A stretch of 64,000 nt of DNA from Kalmanozyma brasiliensis GHG001 (taxonomy: Eukaryota; Basidiomycota; Ustilaginomycetes; Ustilaginales), in NCBI RefSeq assembly GCF_000497045.1, contig NW_015961959.1, positions 930,001-994,000 on the forward strand, in the 5' to 3' direction. Both the position numbers and the translations under genes were made by a program. The notes beneath the pieces were generated by a model. The model did no database searches. It was given only the letters and a program-made list of their open reading frames with translations, and had not been told where the DNA came from. The stretch's first letter is position 1, and each line of letters starts with the position of its first letter. Below are positions 39,821 through 50,345 of the stretch, piece by piece.

Positions 39821-42101
39821 TCAAGCAACCCTTCCGGCTGGAATGTTGAGCACGGTGAAGGACCACTTCTTGAGCTCGACCGACACGCTGCTACCCGACG
39901 TCTGTGCCTGGCAGGTCTGCATCTTGATCGGCTGCTTCTCGAGCGTGTTCGAGTCCAGCGGGCCGTTACCGGCCACCTCTTTGCAGACCGGATCCTTGAC
40001 AGTAGCAGCACCAGTGTCAATGGCCAGCGCAGCACTCTTCTCGCTATAGTTGACAAGCTTGAGCACGATGCTGCCCTTCTCCGAGACACCGGCAGAGACG
40101 TACACCTTGGCGGTCTCGAGCTCCTTGCTGTTGACCACGGGCAGACTCTGACTGATACGATTGGCGCTGACCAGGCTCTGCATCAACCACGAGGTGGAGC
40201 CGACGACCTTGGTGGTGTCGAATTCGAGCATACCGGGGGTCGACTCGCTAGCCCGGTCGTCCGACTCATTCGACAGCTCCGGCGCGTACGCAGCGCCACG
40301 GACGATGTCGCAGTTGTTCTCCATACCCAAAATGAAGATCGTCTCGGCGAGCGAGCCTTGCAGGATGCTGTGGTGAAGACGTCCGGGGCCAAACCAGATG
40401 TTGTCGTCCGCCTCCATGCCCGAGTTGATCACCGCAAATTCCATGCTGTAGAAAAGGGTGTTGTTGGTGCGCGAGGCCGAGTCGTACATGTGGTACTTGT
40501 CGACAAAGTCGGCGGACGTGCCGTAGATGGGCTGATTGAGCAGGTCGACGCGGTACTTGTAGCCTGTCGGGACGGTGATAGGGGCCGAAGCGATGAGGTC
40601 GATCTCGTCAAAGCCCTTGCAGCTGGCGAACTCCTTCTTGAGGCGCGAGGTGAGCATGTCGAATCGAGTTTGATAGTCGACGGCGGGCTTTAGCTGACCC
40701 TCGTTGCCGATGAGGAAGGCTTGCACGTCGTAGGGCGAAGACGATCCGCCGGACTGGACTCGCAACTCGGCCCACTTGCCCTCGCGGTCGAGCAGGAAGT
40801 GAACAAAGTCGACCTGCTGCTGAATGTACGGCTCGAGGTCCTTGAGCGGCACAGAGTTTCCGTTGGCATCGACGCCGGCCCAGAGACCAACGATGAGGCG
40901 AGCACCGATCTTCTCGATGAATCGGTACATCTCGACCACACCGAGACCGTCGGTGTTCCAGCCCTGCCAATTACCCAGACGACCAGGACGATCCATCAGC
41001 GGTCCCAGAGTGTTGTTCCACTGGAAGCGCGAAGCGATCGAGTGACCCACCAGGTCGTTACCTCCGGGCCAGCGGATCGCCTTGGGCTTGAACTTCATCA
41101 TCTTCTCCGCTACATCCTTGCGCACTACCGTACCCTCGAAGGTGGTCGGGAAAAGGCTGACGAGGTTGATCTGGAACGTGGCACCGTCGGCATTGGTTTG
41201 GATGGCAAAGACGTTGTTGATATCAGATGCGCCCTTGAGAGGCGTCAGTACCTGGTGAACGGGCGTCCAATCGCTGCCCACCTCGACTATGTTGTCCGAC
41301 TTGCCCCACGTCTGGGTGAGGTCGGTGCTGAACAGTCCGTACTCGAGGCGCATCTTGCGTGGCTTGTCGGTGCGGATGTAGAAGCTGGCGTTGTACGTCT
41401 CGCCCGCTTCGACGGGCAGACCGAAAAAGCCGAGGTTCTTCAGGCCGCACATTTCGCCCTGCTTGGTCTCGCAGGTAATCTTGGCCGATTTGGGAAGGGC
41501 AGCCGAGAGCGGCTTTTCAGCGACGAGCTCGAGCTTCGAGCTGCCGATAGGCTGCCAGCCGGTGAGCGAGCCAGAGCCGATGCTGTCATTCGCGCCAACG
41601 CCAAAGACGGAATCGGAGGACGATTGGAAGGCGCGGTTGCGGATCATCTCGGCGTAGAGACCGCCATCCGTGCCCCAATTGAGGTTAGATTCGACAAAGG
41701 TGTTCATGTCGTAGATGCACTTGGCTTTGGGCTCCGTGGCGAGCTTGACGGCTAGACGGCCGGACTGGAAGGAGGCCCCAGTCCCGTCAGTCACCTGAGG
41801 GCCCTTGCGGAAGCGGAGGGGCCCAGGCTCAAGGTCGGACGTTGGAATGTTGTCGCTGTACTTGGATGAGGTCCCTACGCCGTCTACCACTTGAGGCCCT
41901 TCCTTGATGGTAGGGCTGTCGCTGGTGCGGGCCTCCTCAGGGATGGCGGCACCTGAAAGAAGCAAGGCAGAGACAAGACAGAGACACGGGATGTAAAGCG
42001 TGTCAGCTGTCGTCGTGCGTCGTCGAGAACGTGTCGCGTACGAACTTACCGTGAGCGGTGACAACCAGCACTGCGGCTAGAGCCGCGAAGAAGAGCTTCA
42101 T
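39821..42101 (-). CDS. Secreted alpha-L-arabinofuranosidase, GH51
   Basis: Two exons, 42050..42101 and 39821..41952, 727 residues; intron 97 bp (GTAAGT...CAG). Exon 1 encodes almost exactly the signal peptide MKLFFAALAAVLVVTAHG. The enzyme releases arabinose from plant arabinoxylan or arabinan outside the cell. GH51 marks are the D-M-N-T-F-V-E-S-N-L-N-W-G-T-D-G-G-L-Y block (replacing the usual G-x-F-x-E-H), A-E-M-I-R-N-R-A-F, IRWPGGND, Q-W-N-N-T-L-G, and the acid/base Glu 435 in FLIGNEGQ. The nucleophile is probably the Glu of FYSMEFAV. Two related pieces near the N-terminus (GPQVVDGVGTS at 36-46 and GPQVTDGTGAS at 68-78) resemble the Q-[IV]-x-D-G core of PIR cell-wall repeats. A TATA box precedes the gene at about 42203. 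Confidence 0.9.
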
Positions 42102-42734
42102 TGAAACGTGCACAGCAGGTGTAGGGAGGAGAAGGAAGGCAGTGGGGGATGAGGAGGGAAGTGATGAGGTAGAAAGGAGGGGAGAGGAAAGCTTCGTCTG
42201 CATTTTATACACCTGCTCTTCTGGTGAGGGAGCCTCCATCTCATCAGTTGAAAGTGGCAACACTGTTACGGATGGGGACGTTGTCGTGCTCACGTCAGCC
42301 CAGCTCGTGTCATGAATCAGTGTCACTGTGCCACCGCTTCATCTCGGACAGCAGGGGCCGGCTCGGTGCCCCACATTCACCCACCTGATGTCGAAGGCAA
42401 TGTCCTCAGAGGAGGAGGACAGGGAGGGGCAAAGCTAAGGAAGCATGACAACGCCCCTTTGATCATCGTTCCCCACTCGGCGTCGCCACACCGCTATGCT
42501 GATAAAGCGTTGCGACCCACGGTGGGCTGGTCGATCAAGCATGAGCGTCACGCGCGGCTAACCTGATCACAGGCTCGGACAGCATGGCTTGGCATTAAAC
42601 CTTCATTGAAAGCACCGTTTCGTCAGCGGAGGAGATGTAGTAGAGAGTATTGAGCACGGAGACAAGGAGAAGACAAGACCGTAGCAAGTGCATCATGTGG
42701 GTAATTTGCTGGTAGGGCAAAGGGCCACCCGACC
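42102..42734. other. Intergenic region upstream of GH51
   Basis: About 630 bases with the GH51 promoter; the TATA element at 42203-42209 is listed separately. No coding sequence is supported. Confidence 0.45.
42203..42209 (-). promoter_or_regulatory. TATA box of GH51 gene
   Basis: Read on the minus strand, TATAAAA lies about 105 bases upstream of the ATG at 42101. Confidence 0.6.
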
Positions 42735-45700
42735 TTATTTGAGGAAACCAGATCGCTTCCAAGCAGCCACGGTGGTAGTGAGGTACTCAGGCTTGTACGC
42801 CGCAAGCCCGTCGACGACCCGTTCGCTCTCCGGAGATGAAGCCAAGACCGCCTTCAGCTTAGTCGTTTCGAAGTTGGCCGGAGCGCTCTTCCTGCGCTGC
42901 ATCTCCTTGTACAGGCTGCGGTAGTGTTCGAGCAACTTGACCGCCGGATTGCGCGTGACATTTCGATCCGACTTCTCCAGTCGCTCCAGCCACTCGGCGT
43001 ACGGGACCACCTCGAACGAGTCACCTAGGTTCTGCGGCTCGGCGAGGGTCTTGAGCGCCAGATTCCACGGCATGGCCGCATCGCTGACCACGTGAACCAG
43101 CTCGCAGTCTCTCGAGATGCTTGCGTTGGTGAGCTGGGCCGCGATGAGACCGGCAACATCCACAGGAAGCCAGTACAGATCATCGAGCTGTCCGGGTAGG
43201 CATCCGACGGTCTGCGCGCTCTTGATGATCAAGGGCGGAGCCTCGGTCTCGTTCCAAATTCCCTTTGATCTGTCGCCCACCATTTGACCAATGCGCATGA
43301 CCACCGACTCGAACCCACCACCAATCAAGGTTCCAGCATCTCGGCACAGGTTCTCGACGATCCACTTGGAGTGTGCGTATCCGAGCTCGTGCGTGTGGTC
43401 CAGATGGTCCAGGATGGTTTCGGGGATGAGCGGCTCAGCAGTGTTGAAGGCAACCGAGATGGAGGACGAGAATAGGAAGCGGGGCGAGCGGGTGCCGGTG
43501 CTCTGTCCTGCCAGGTTCATCAGCTGCACCGAGCCCTCGAGAACAGCCTGGAAGGACTCGACGGACAAGTTGAAGTTGACCGGCCATCCGTTGTGGACTA
43601 CGCAGGTGACCGTGCCTGCGATCTCGTCGAACTCGGACTCCGACAAGCCGAGATCAGGCTTGCTGATGTCGGCGGCCAGTGACACAATCTGCGCACCTTG
43701 GCCGTCTTTGAGCGGTGGCAGCCCTCGTGCCTCGAGCGACTCGTCTGTTCGCTTGGCTGCGTCAGCGTGGTCAGCAGCGCGGTTGAGGCAGAACACTTTG
43801 GCAACCGTCGCTTTTCGACGCAGCTGATCGAGGATGTGGGCGCCGAGAGATCCAGTCGCTCCCGTCAACACGATGATCTCCTTCTCACCTTGCGCCGCTC
43901 GATCGGATAAGCTTTGATCGCGAGGCTTCAGCTCGGAGCGCAAGTCCGCAAGCATCTGACGAGTTGCGGCCTCTTGTTGCTTCTTGACGGCTCCGTTGAC
44001 GGTACCATTTGCACTGCTGCCCTGGATGTGTTCGTAGACTGCCAATGTCAGCTTGTTCAACGTCGGATGCTGGAACACCACCGTGTTGGAGAGCGGGCTT
44101 TGCATGCGAATCGAGCGATGGATGAGACTGCGAATCTGACTATCCATGACCGAGTCGACGCCAAGCGTGGTCAGATCGACATCCTCCTTTCCGTCCAGAG
44201 TGAGCTCGATGAAGCGTTCGAGGATGCTTTTCAGCAACGGCTTGAGCTGGGCTTGCGATTCGATGAGCGTCTTGTCTTGTTCAGGGGTCGATGTTCCGAG
44301 GTCGAATTCGGTGTACAACTGGGTGATGTTCTCGGCAAACATCGAGTTGGCAGGTGAACGCTTGACGCTGCCTTTGTCGGCCGTTGGGAAGCGGTCCTGC
44401 GGACGGAGGAACAGGATCATCTCCGGGACGAGGCGCGAGTGCGAGGGGCACTGCGAGTTGACTTCACGGAGCAAGGGCTCGATCTGCTTCTTGAGCGCCA
44501 ACTGTCTCTCAGCGTGAGACGAAGATGCGTGTGGTTCCCAGGCATGCTCGTACGGAATGATGAGAGCACCGGTGCATGGCTGCCCAGAGCCAAAGACGAG
44601 GCAGTCACGCAGTAGAGGGGAAGACTTGATGCTCTGCTCCATCGGCACCGGATTGGTCTTCTCGCCGTTGAGATGGACGATGGTGTCGTCGCCTCGGCCC
44701 AGATAGACGTATCCGCGAAGGCTTCCGTCGTCATTTCGAATAATGCGATAATGGTCGCCACTGGCATAGCTGCCGTCGGGGCGATTCACCTTGGAAAGAC
44801 CCTTCCAGCCTTTGATGCAGACCATTTCGTACGGGCCTTCCTCGGTCGTGCCAACGTTCTCGAACTTGAGGTAGGGGTCCACACGCTTACTGGGCCGCAT
44901 CACGTTCCAGCCTTTGTCGGTGTCAAAATCGCGAATACTGTCCATGATCTGACCGACCTCAGTGGCGCCGAGGAAGGCAACCAAGTTGACGCCATTGGCT
45001 ACGAGCATGTCGCCAACCTCGATGGGACACGGTGCGCCGCTGTAGCAGCAGATCTTCATGCTGCAGAGCGTGGCGAGGCTGTCCTTGTCCTCGCTGAGAA
45101 TCTTGAAGGTGAAAGGGACGGCGTAGATGATGTCGATGGTACTGTCTCGAACCGCTCTGCTGACGAGATCGTGGCGCATGGTGCCAGTGTAGAGATAGAG
45201 GCGACGGTGGTGGATGAGCTGTCTCCAGGCGACAGCACAGCCGAAGCCGTGATAGACGGGTGCGGTGCAGAGCGCATCGTACGGCATGTAGTCGGCAATA
45301 ATGACGACATATACCTCGTGTCTGGCAAAGGCGCAGGAGCAAGTATAGCAGGGGAGGTCAACGGAGTCAGCGAGGGGATGCCAAGGCGATCTCAATGGAT
45401 GTTCGTGTCAAGAAGCTTACGTGTAAGTGTATGGTTTGGGAAAGCCGGTGCTGCCACTCGAGTGCAGGGTGACGGCTGGTTCATTTGCCTGCTGCTCGTA
45501 AGGTACATCCGATCGATACGGATCCTTCTTGGTGGTGGAGGGCGGCAGCTGATCGTGTGCGATGGCTCTTTCGATCGGGCAGAGCTCGGCTAGCTTGAGC
45601 TCCGCGTCTTGCTCTTGCATCAGCAGATCTCGAGCCTGCTCTGCTTCACTTTTCTTCTCTGGGCTGCGAATCAGAGCCACCGAGCTTGTTGCCTTGAGAA

Positions 45701-46070
45701 GGTGGACAATCGCAGGAACCGAGTTGTTGGGCGAGATGAGGACGACGCCGTATCCAAGACGCATCAGAGCGATTTGGGCTACCAGGAGATCGAAGCTCGA
45801 GTCGGACAGGAGGCTGACTTGTCTGCAGGTCTGGTCTTTATTCCTGACTCCAATGCGATCGGCGTAGTAGGCAGTGGCGGCGCGAATACATCGGTCGAGG
45901 TCAGCACCCGTGATGTGCTGCCATTCGAATGGATCGGTCGACTTGATGTACGAGACGCACACCTGATCGCGCAACGACTCGATGACATCGTCGATGAGGG
46001 CGTTGGTGCTCCATCGTCCCTCGAAGGGAGCGAGGAGGCTCGCGCTGTCGGTGATGGGCGTGATGGTCAT
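42735..46070 (-). CDS. NRPS-like carboxylic acid reductase (adenylation-thiolation-reductase)
   Basis: Exons 45421..46070 and 42735..45321, 1078 residues; intron 99 bp (GTAAGC...CAG). The enzyme should activate a carboxylic acid with ATP, load it on a phosphopantetheine arm and release it by NAD(P)H reduction as an aldehyde or alcohol. The adenylation domain (1 to about 510) shows LHSSGSTGFPKP, GFGCA, CCYSGAPCP, GATEVGQIMDS and YLGRGDDTIVHLNGEK. The carrier domain has the attachment Ser 607 in LGVDSVMDSQIRSL. The reductase domain begins at about residue 700 with VLTGATGSLGAHILDQLR and has the active-site YAHSKWIVE. There is no condensation domain. It differs from Lys2 in lacking that enzyme's N-terminal region. 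The substrate is unknown; aryl and amino acids are both possible. Confidence 0.92.
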
Positions 46071-46169
46071 GTTTCTCGAACACTTGCGAGCTCAGCGCGG
46101 GCAGAATGAGGCCCTTGGAGGCAGAACTTAGGCGAGTGGTAGTTTTCGAGATCGGTTCAAGCTAAGCTG

Positions 46170-46177
46170 CTTTTATA
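46170..46177 (-). promoter_or_regulatory. TATA box of NRPS-like gene
   Basis: On the minus strand TATAAAAG lies about 100 bases upstream of the ATG at 46070, the same spacing as in the GH51 gene. Confidence 0.6.
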
Positions 46178-46910
46178 GGTCCGCAACCAGGTCAACGGAA
46201 TTGATCACCGCTGCCTTGTCTTGAGACGACCCTCGAGGGTAAGCTTTGGTTCGAGCTCGCGGTTGACGTGTGGCTATTCGCACACAGTGATGGATGTGGG
46301 AGCGACCGACTGTTAGCGTGAAGGCGTAGATCAAACTAGAATCGACCTGCCGAGTGGGAGGTCTAATGCGACCAGGTCAGAATCTGTGTGAAAGATGGAG
46401 CATTTTGGTAGGAGACAAAGTTGAGCGCAGCTGTGGTTCAGCTTCATGAGCAAGCTTCTGCTCTGGATGACCATCGAGTCATGAGGTTCTGGTCATCTCG
46501 GCCCCGCCGCTATTAGGCGAGCTTGCGGCGGCCGGTCATCTAGGCGAGATGCGCAGCAGATCCGAACTTTGGACCGGAAAAGCAGTGTAAGCAAGCGGAC
46601 AAGCCGACATCTCTGCGCATCGTTTCCCACGCATCGTGGCTCTGACAAATCGAAAGCTGCGCTTGATCTGAACTTGGCTGCAATAACATCCTGCGCAATG
46701 CGACACGAGAAAGTCCTCGAGGTGCGCTGCGCTGGTCGGGTGAGAAGGCAGATCTGGAAGGTTTCATCTGTGTGCATGATGTCGCCGGCTTCTATTTTGT
46801 TTTTTGGCGAGGAAAGCCGCGGTGGCTGAACCCTGAATTACAAATTTGGCCGGCAGCGGCAACCTGCATCGACACACGGGCCACTCTCCGGTCGTCGGAG
46901 ACGACGTCAA

Positions 46911-46936
46911 TAGACAAGCTCGATAGACAAGCTCGA
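46911..46936. repeat. 13-bp perfect tandem duplication
   Basis: TAGACAAGCTCGA occurs twice head to tail, in the region upstream of the HAD gene. Confidence 0.7.
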
Positions 46937-47189
46937 TGATGCTTCCGGATGGTTGCTGCGAGCTCGATCGTAGTCGGAAGGTAGAAGACATGCTCAGAGT
47001 CCAGGATCCAGCCGATGGCGACGTCGAGCAAGCTGCCGACAAGATTGACCGAGTTCGGAAGCGCGGCCAAGAAAAGGTTGTAACGGCGCAACTGAAATGA
47101 AACGAGGTCGATCAACTCTCTGTCTCGTCTCCATCAACTGTCTCAACACACACTGACATCTCGACGCGCAGCTTGAGCTCGCCTGGGTC

Positions 47190-48059
47190 ATGCCGAGATT
47201 TCCGACCTCGGCTCCTATCCGATTGATCCTGTTTGACGCTTTTGATACGCTCGTCACGCCGCGATCCGCACCTCATCTGCAGTACGCCGCAGTTGCAAGA
47301 CAGCACGGCCTTCGAGTCTCGGACAACGACGTCAAGTCGGCCTTCAAGCACGCTTTTCGCGCCACATCGGTCGAGCATCCGAACTATGGCCTGGACACCG
47401 ACATCGCAACGCCCGATCAATGGTGGGAGCTAGTTATTCAGCGCACGTTTGCACCTCATCTCCACTCAGAGGTCACCCGAGAACAGTATGACAGCAGCAT
47501 AGCGTCGCTTTCTCAGCGTCTTGTGACCCGCTTTGGCACCGATGAAGCGTACGACTTGTTCGAAGACGTGGTGCCGACATTAAAGAAGTTGGCGCAAATA
47601 AGGTCAGACGACAATGGTCCTGTTTCGATGGCGCTCGCCACCAACAGCGACTCCCACATCCTTTCCGTGCTGAAGAGCTTCGGCTTGGACCGATTCCTAC
47701 AGCTCGATGTCACCCCATCATTGACAACAGGACCGACATTGTCGTACTTTGAAAAGTGCGCCAAGCCAGATCGCCACTTTTTCCGCGCTGCCGTCCGTCG
47801 CAATCAGGGAACGGGGATGAAGCTCGAGACGGCCAACGTGTTGTACGTCGGCGATCAGCTGTATGAAGATTTCTGGGGGGCCACCGATGCTGGTCTTCAA
47901 GCGGCATGGCTGCAACGACCGTCCACCCTCGAGAGCAACCAACCATACCAAGAGATGTCGGCGACACGCAACAGCGAGCAGGAGCAGAGCTACGTCAGCC
48001 AACGGACCATCCGAGATCTCTCGGATCTGGTCGACATTGTCACACACTGTCATGCATGA
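47190..48059 (+). CDS. HAD-superfamily hydrolase (HDHD3/YMR130W type)
   Basis: A 289-residue single-exon gene. Motif I is ILFDAFDTL with the nucleophile D16. The position two residues later, normally the acid/base Asp, is Phe, as in other members of the HDHD3/YMR130W group with D-x-x-[DN]-T. Motif II is MALATNSD, the Lys of motif III is in AKPDRHFFRAA, and motif IV is VLYVGDQLYEDFWGATDAG, where the D-x-x-x-D layout binds Mg. The cap helix segment (about residues 60-130) with D-Q-W-W-E-L-V fits the dehalogenase-like C1 cap. Its substrate is not known. The C-terminal 45 residues are a nonconserved tail rich in Gln, Glu and Ser. The ATG at 47190 is close to motif I. Confidence 0.82.
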   Translation: MPRFPTSAPIRLILFDAFDTLVTPRSAPHLQYAAVARQHGLRVSDNDVKSAFKHAFRATSVEHPNYGLDTDIATPDQWWELVIQRTFAPHLHSEVTREQYDSSIASLSQRLVTRFGTDEAYDLFEDVVPTLKKLAQIRSDDNGPVSMALATNSDSHILSVLKSFGLDRFLQLDVTPSLTTGPTLSYFEKCAKPDRHFFRAAVRRNQGTGMKLETANVLYVGDQLYEDFWGATDAGLQAAWLQRPSTLESNQPYQEMSATRNSEQEQSYVSQRTIRDLSDLVDIVTHCHA

Positions 48060-48194
48060 AGGAACGGAAAGAAGCGCCATTGCGAGCGTGATACTAGAAT
48101 ACATAGACGAGCGAGAGATTTGCGAGAAGAGATATTTGCGAGAGAAAGAGACGATGCGACGAGACGTGGTGAGACGATGTCACCGGGAAGGGGT

Positions 48195-49601
48195 CTAGAA
48201 GGGAGTAGAGTGCATTCCTCGCGACCGGTGATCGTACGAAAGCGAGTTGGCACCTTCATAGTAGTCGCCATTCAAACTATACGCAAGATCAGGATCGACA
48301 TCTGTCCAATCCGGCACGATGCTGCGGTACCGTGTTGCGTGAGGGCTCTGCGTTGACGAGACTGCATCAGAGTCCCTGGTGATGGCCAACGCGGACGCTG
48401 ACTTGGTATCGATGGAAGTAGATGACGCAGGGGCCTTCTCGCGAAGCGGAGAGGCGCCGGCTGCGCTCGCATCCGTCGGAGAAGCGGATTCGGCTATTGA
48501 GTCGGGGCCCTCGCGCACCTCGGAGGTAGGCAGGCTGACGCGAGATCCCACCAATCCTGCCGTCGCCTGGTCCATGCTCGTGTCTATGCGGTAAGGATCT
48601 TGCGTGTTGCTGCCGAAGGTATGCGCCAACGCCAGCTCCCTCCCGATGGCCTTCCACAGATTGATGAACATGCGACACGACAAGATGCTCGACAGTCCAA
48701 TGTAGAGGTTGAGATACGGCATCATCCTGCCATCGCGCTGCGAACGCAGGTACCAGATGGGGATCGGGATGACGCACAGGAAGACAATCGCATAGTAGAA
48801 GATATTGTCCTTGCGGAACATGCGCTCGAGAGGCGAGCTGCGTCGTCGGTGCGAGGCCCGTCGCAGACCGAGCAGCGACAGCACCAGGATGGTCGAGTCA
48901 AAGATGGGCAGCACGAACCACGGCATCATGTAGATGATGGGAGCCGAGAGCTTCTTTGGTGGGGCGGGATCGCATGCGCTGATTCCGTTACGTTTGCTCC
49001 CGCTGGTGAGCACAAAGATGTTGACAATGAGGAATGCGGGGGTGGCGAGCCACAGCAGACCGAGCGAGACCACAGCGATGATGTTGAAGCGATAGAGCGC
49101 GAGACAGCGCAGGAGCAGGATGCCGCTACTGCCTGCAATCGAGAGCATCGAGAAGAATGTCATCGCGCGACGGTCAGCTGAACAAGCCATGTTGGCGTAG
49201 TCCCAGCGTCGTGCGCCCAGTTCCATGGGTCCGCCTGCCACATTGCCCACTACCGAGTGGAGTATTGCGCAGATGCTGAATCCCAGTCCACCAATGCGCG
49301 AGGCAAAGTAGGCAATGTGCGAGAGCTTCCACTTTTTGCGTCGGGAGAGAAGCTTCCATTCCCACGGCAGATGGATGGACCAGTCGGATACCACCAGCCC
49401 GAGCGCCATGGATGCTGTGATCAGAGACGGAAGAATCGAGTTGACACGCCGCGCAGAGATGACCACCAGATCATCGGGTGGGCCGAAGCGAGAAGCCCAG
49501 GATGCGTTGGCAATCGCTGGTAAAGGCGGATAGCTGCTGTTGAACGGCACTTGCGTCGGAAATGCCGGAACGGCCGTCACCGTCATCGGAATGCCCGCCA
49601 T
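48195..49601 (-). CDS. Seven-helix membrane protein of unknown function
   Basis: A 468-residue single-exon gene. I count seven hydrophobic segments: ILPSLITASMALGLVV, IAYFASRIGGLGFSICAIL, AMTFFSMLSIAGSSGILLL, IIAVVSLGLLWLATPAFLIV, IIYMMPWFVLPIFDSTILVL, IFYYAIVFLCVIPIPIWYL and YLNLYIGLSSILSCRMFI. A 50-residue N-terminus with an N-glycosylation site (NSS) would lie outside, and a 130-residue Ser/Thr-rich tail inside. The layout is that of a G-protein-coupled-receptor-like or basidiomycete DUF6533-type membrane protein, but no receptor signature was recognised. Positive loops (RASHRRRSSPLERMFRK) fit the cytoplasmic side. Function unknown. It converges with the HAD gene, 135 bases away. Confidence 0.75.
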   Translation of the reverse strand: MAGIPMTVTAVPAFPTQVPFNSSYPPLPAIANASWASRFGPPDDLVVISARRVNSILPSLITASMALGLVVSDWSIHLPWEWKLLSRRKKWKLSHIAYFASRIGGLGFSICAILHSVVGNVAGGPMELGARRWDYANMACSADRRAMTFFSMLSIAGSSGILLLRCLALYRFNIIAVVSLGLLWLATPAFLIVNIFVLTSGSKRNGISACDPAPPKKLSAPIIYMMPWFVLPIFDSTILVLSLLGLRRASHRRRSSPLERMFRKDNIFYYAIVFLCVIPIPIWYLRSQRDGRMMPYLNLYIGLSSILSCRMFINLWKAIGRELALAHTFGSNTQDPYRIDTSMDQATAGLVGSRVSLPTSEVREGPDSIAESASPTDASAAGASPLREKAPASSTSIDTKSASALAITRDSDAVSSTQSPHATRYRSIVPDWTDVDPDLAYSLNGDYYEGANSLSYDHRSRGMHSTPF

Positions 49602-50345
49602 CGTGACTGATCCTTCGATAATGATGCTGTCGGTCCGACGTCTTGTCTCTGTGCTGGGCTGAACGAGTGACTGCGGTGGTCGTGGCTAGATGTGTGGCAA
49701 GTCGGATCCAGCTTGGCGCCCTCTGGTGCGGCGAGGTGGCGCACTTTTGGCGGTGAGCGGGCCAGCCAGCTAGACGCTGCTTCAGTGCAGGCAAGTGGCA
49801 CTGACAACGGCGATGCACGAATGTCGACCGAACAGCGATGAGATGTCACGAGCGGTGGTGAGAAACGTCATGAAGTGAGCGAGATGGCGTAGAATGCGAG
49901 ATCCCTGCATCTACTGAATCACTGCGCGGGGCACTCGAGCTGTCAGTTTGAGTTTCAACGAAAAGAACGACAAATCCCGCTTCTTGGCGGCAGCAGCAGC
50001 GGCAGGAGCGAGCCGGTACGCGTAAAATCCGAAACATGTGAGATCGTTGACTTCGATCTGGGAAGTGGAGATTTTTTGGACCCTAAACCAACACACTGGC
50101 ATGCAGGAGACTCGCGGTTCGATCCTCATGACGTCGAGCAGGGTCCTCGACTCTTGGCTTTTGCCTTTTCACCTCCCACCATGATCACCCTCAGTCACCC
50201 CGGGATCGTACTGCAACCGACTTGATATCCGACCGCCATCGGTACTCCATCATGTCGACCATCCAGCCGGGCAAGTAAAACTCGCCGTCCTCTTTCTAAT
50301 CACAGCCCCTTCGGTCGACGAAACGCATCCAAGAACCCTGCAACC
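49602..50345. other. Divergent intergenic region (membrane protein / DHHC gene)
   Basis: About 740 bases with no coding sequence supported. A GGTTCGATCC string near 50117 resembles a tRNA B box, but its flanks do not form a T-stem. Confidence 0.4.

Larger units (their letters stand above)
46071..47189. other. Divergent intergenic region (1.1 kb) between NRPS-like and HAD genes
   Basis: It contains a TATA-like element for the NRPS-like gene at 46170 and a perfect 13-bp tandem duplication at 46911-46936. No coding sequence is supported. Confidence 0.45.

Noticed and set aside
39593..41755. Plus-strand frames of 366 and 344 codons over the GH51 gene
   Set aside because: Acidic/Leu/Val-rich shadow translations of a strongly biased gene; GH51 motifs are on the minus strand.
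50112..50128. Possible tRNA B box (GGTTCGATCC)
   Set aside because: Flanking bases cannot form a T-stem and there is no A box or acceptor stem nearby.
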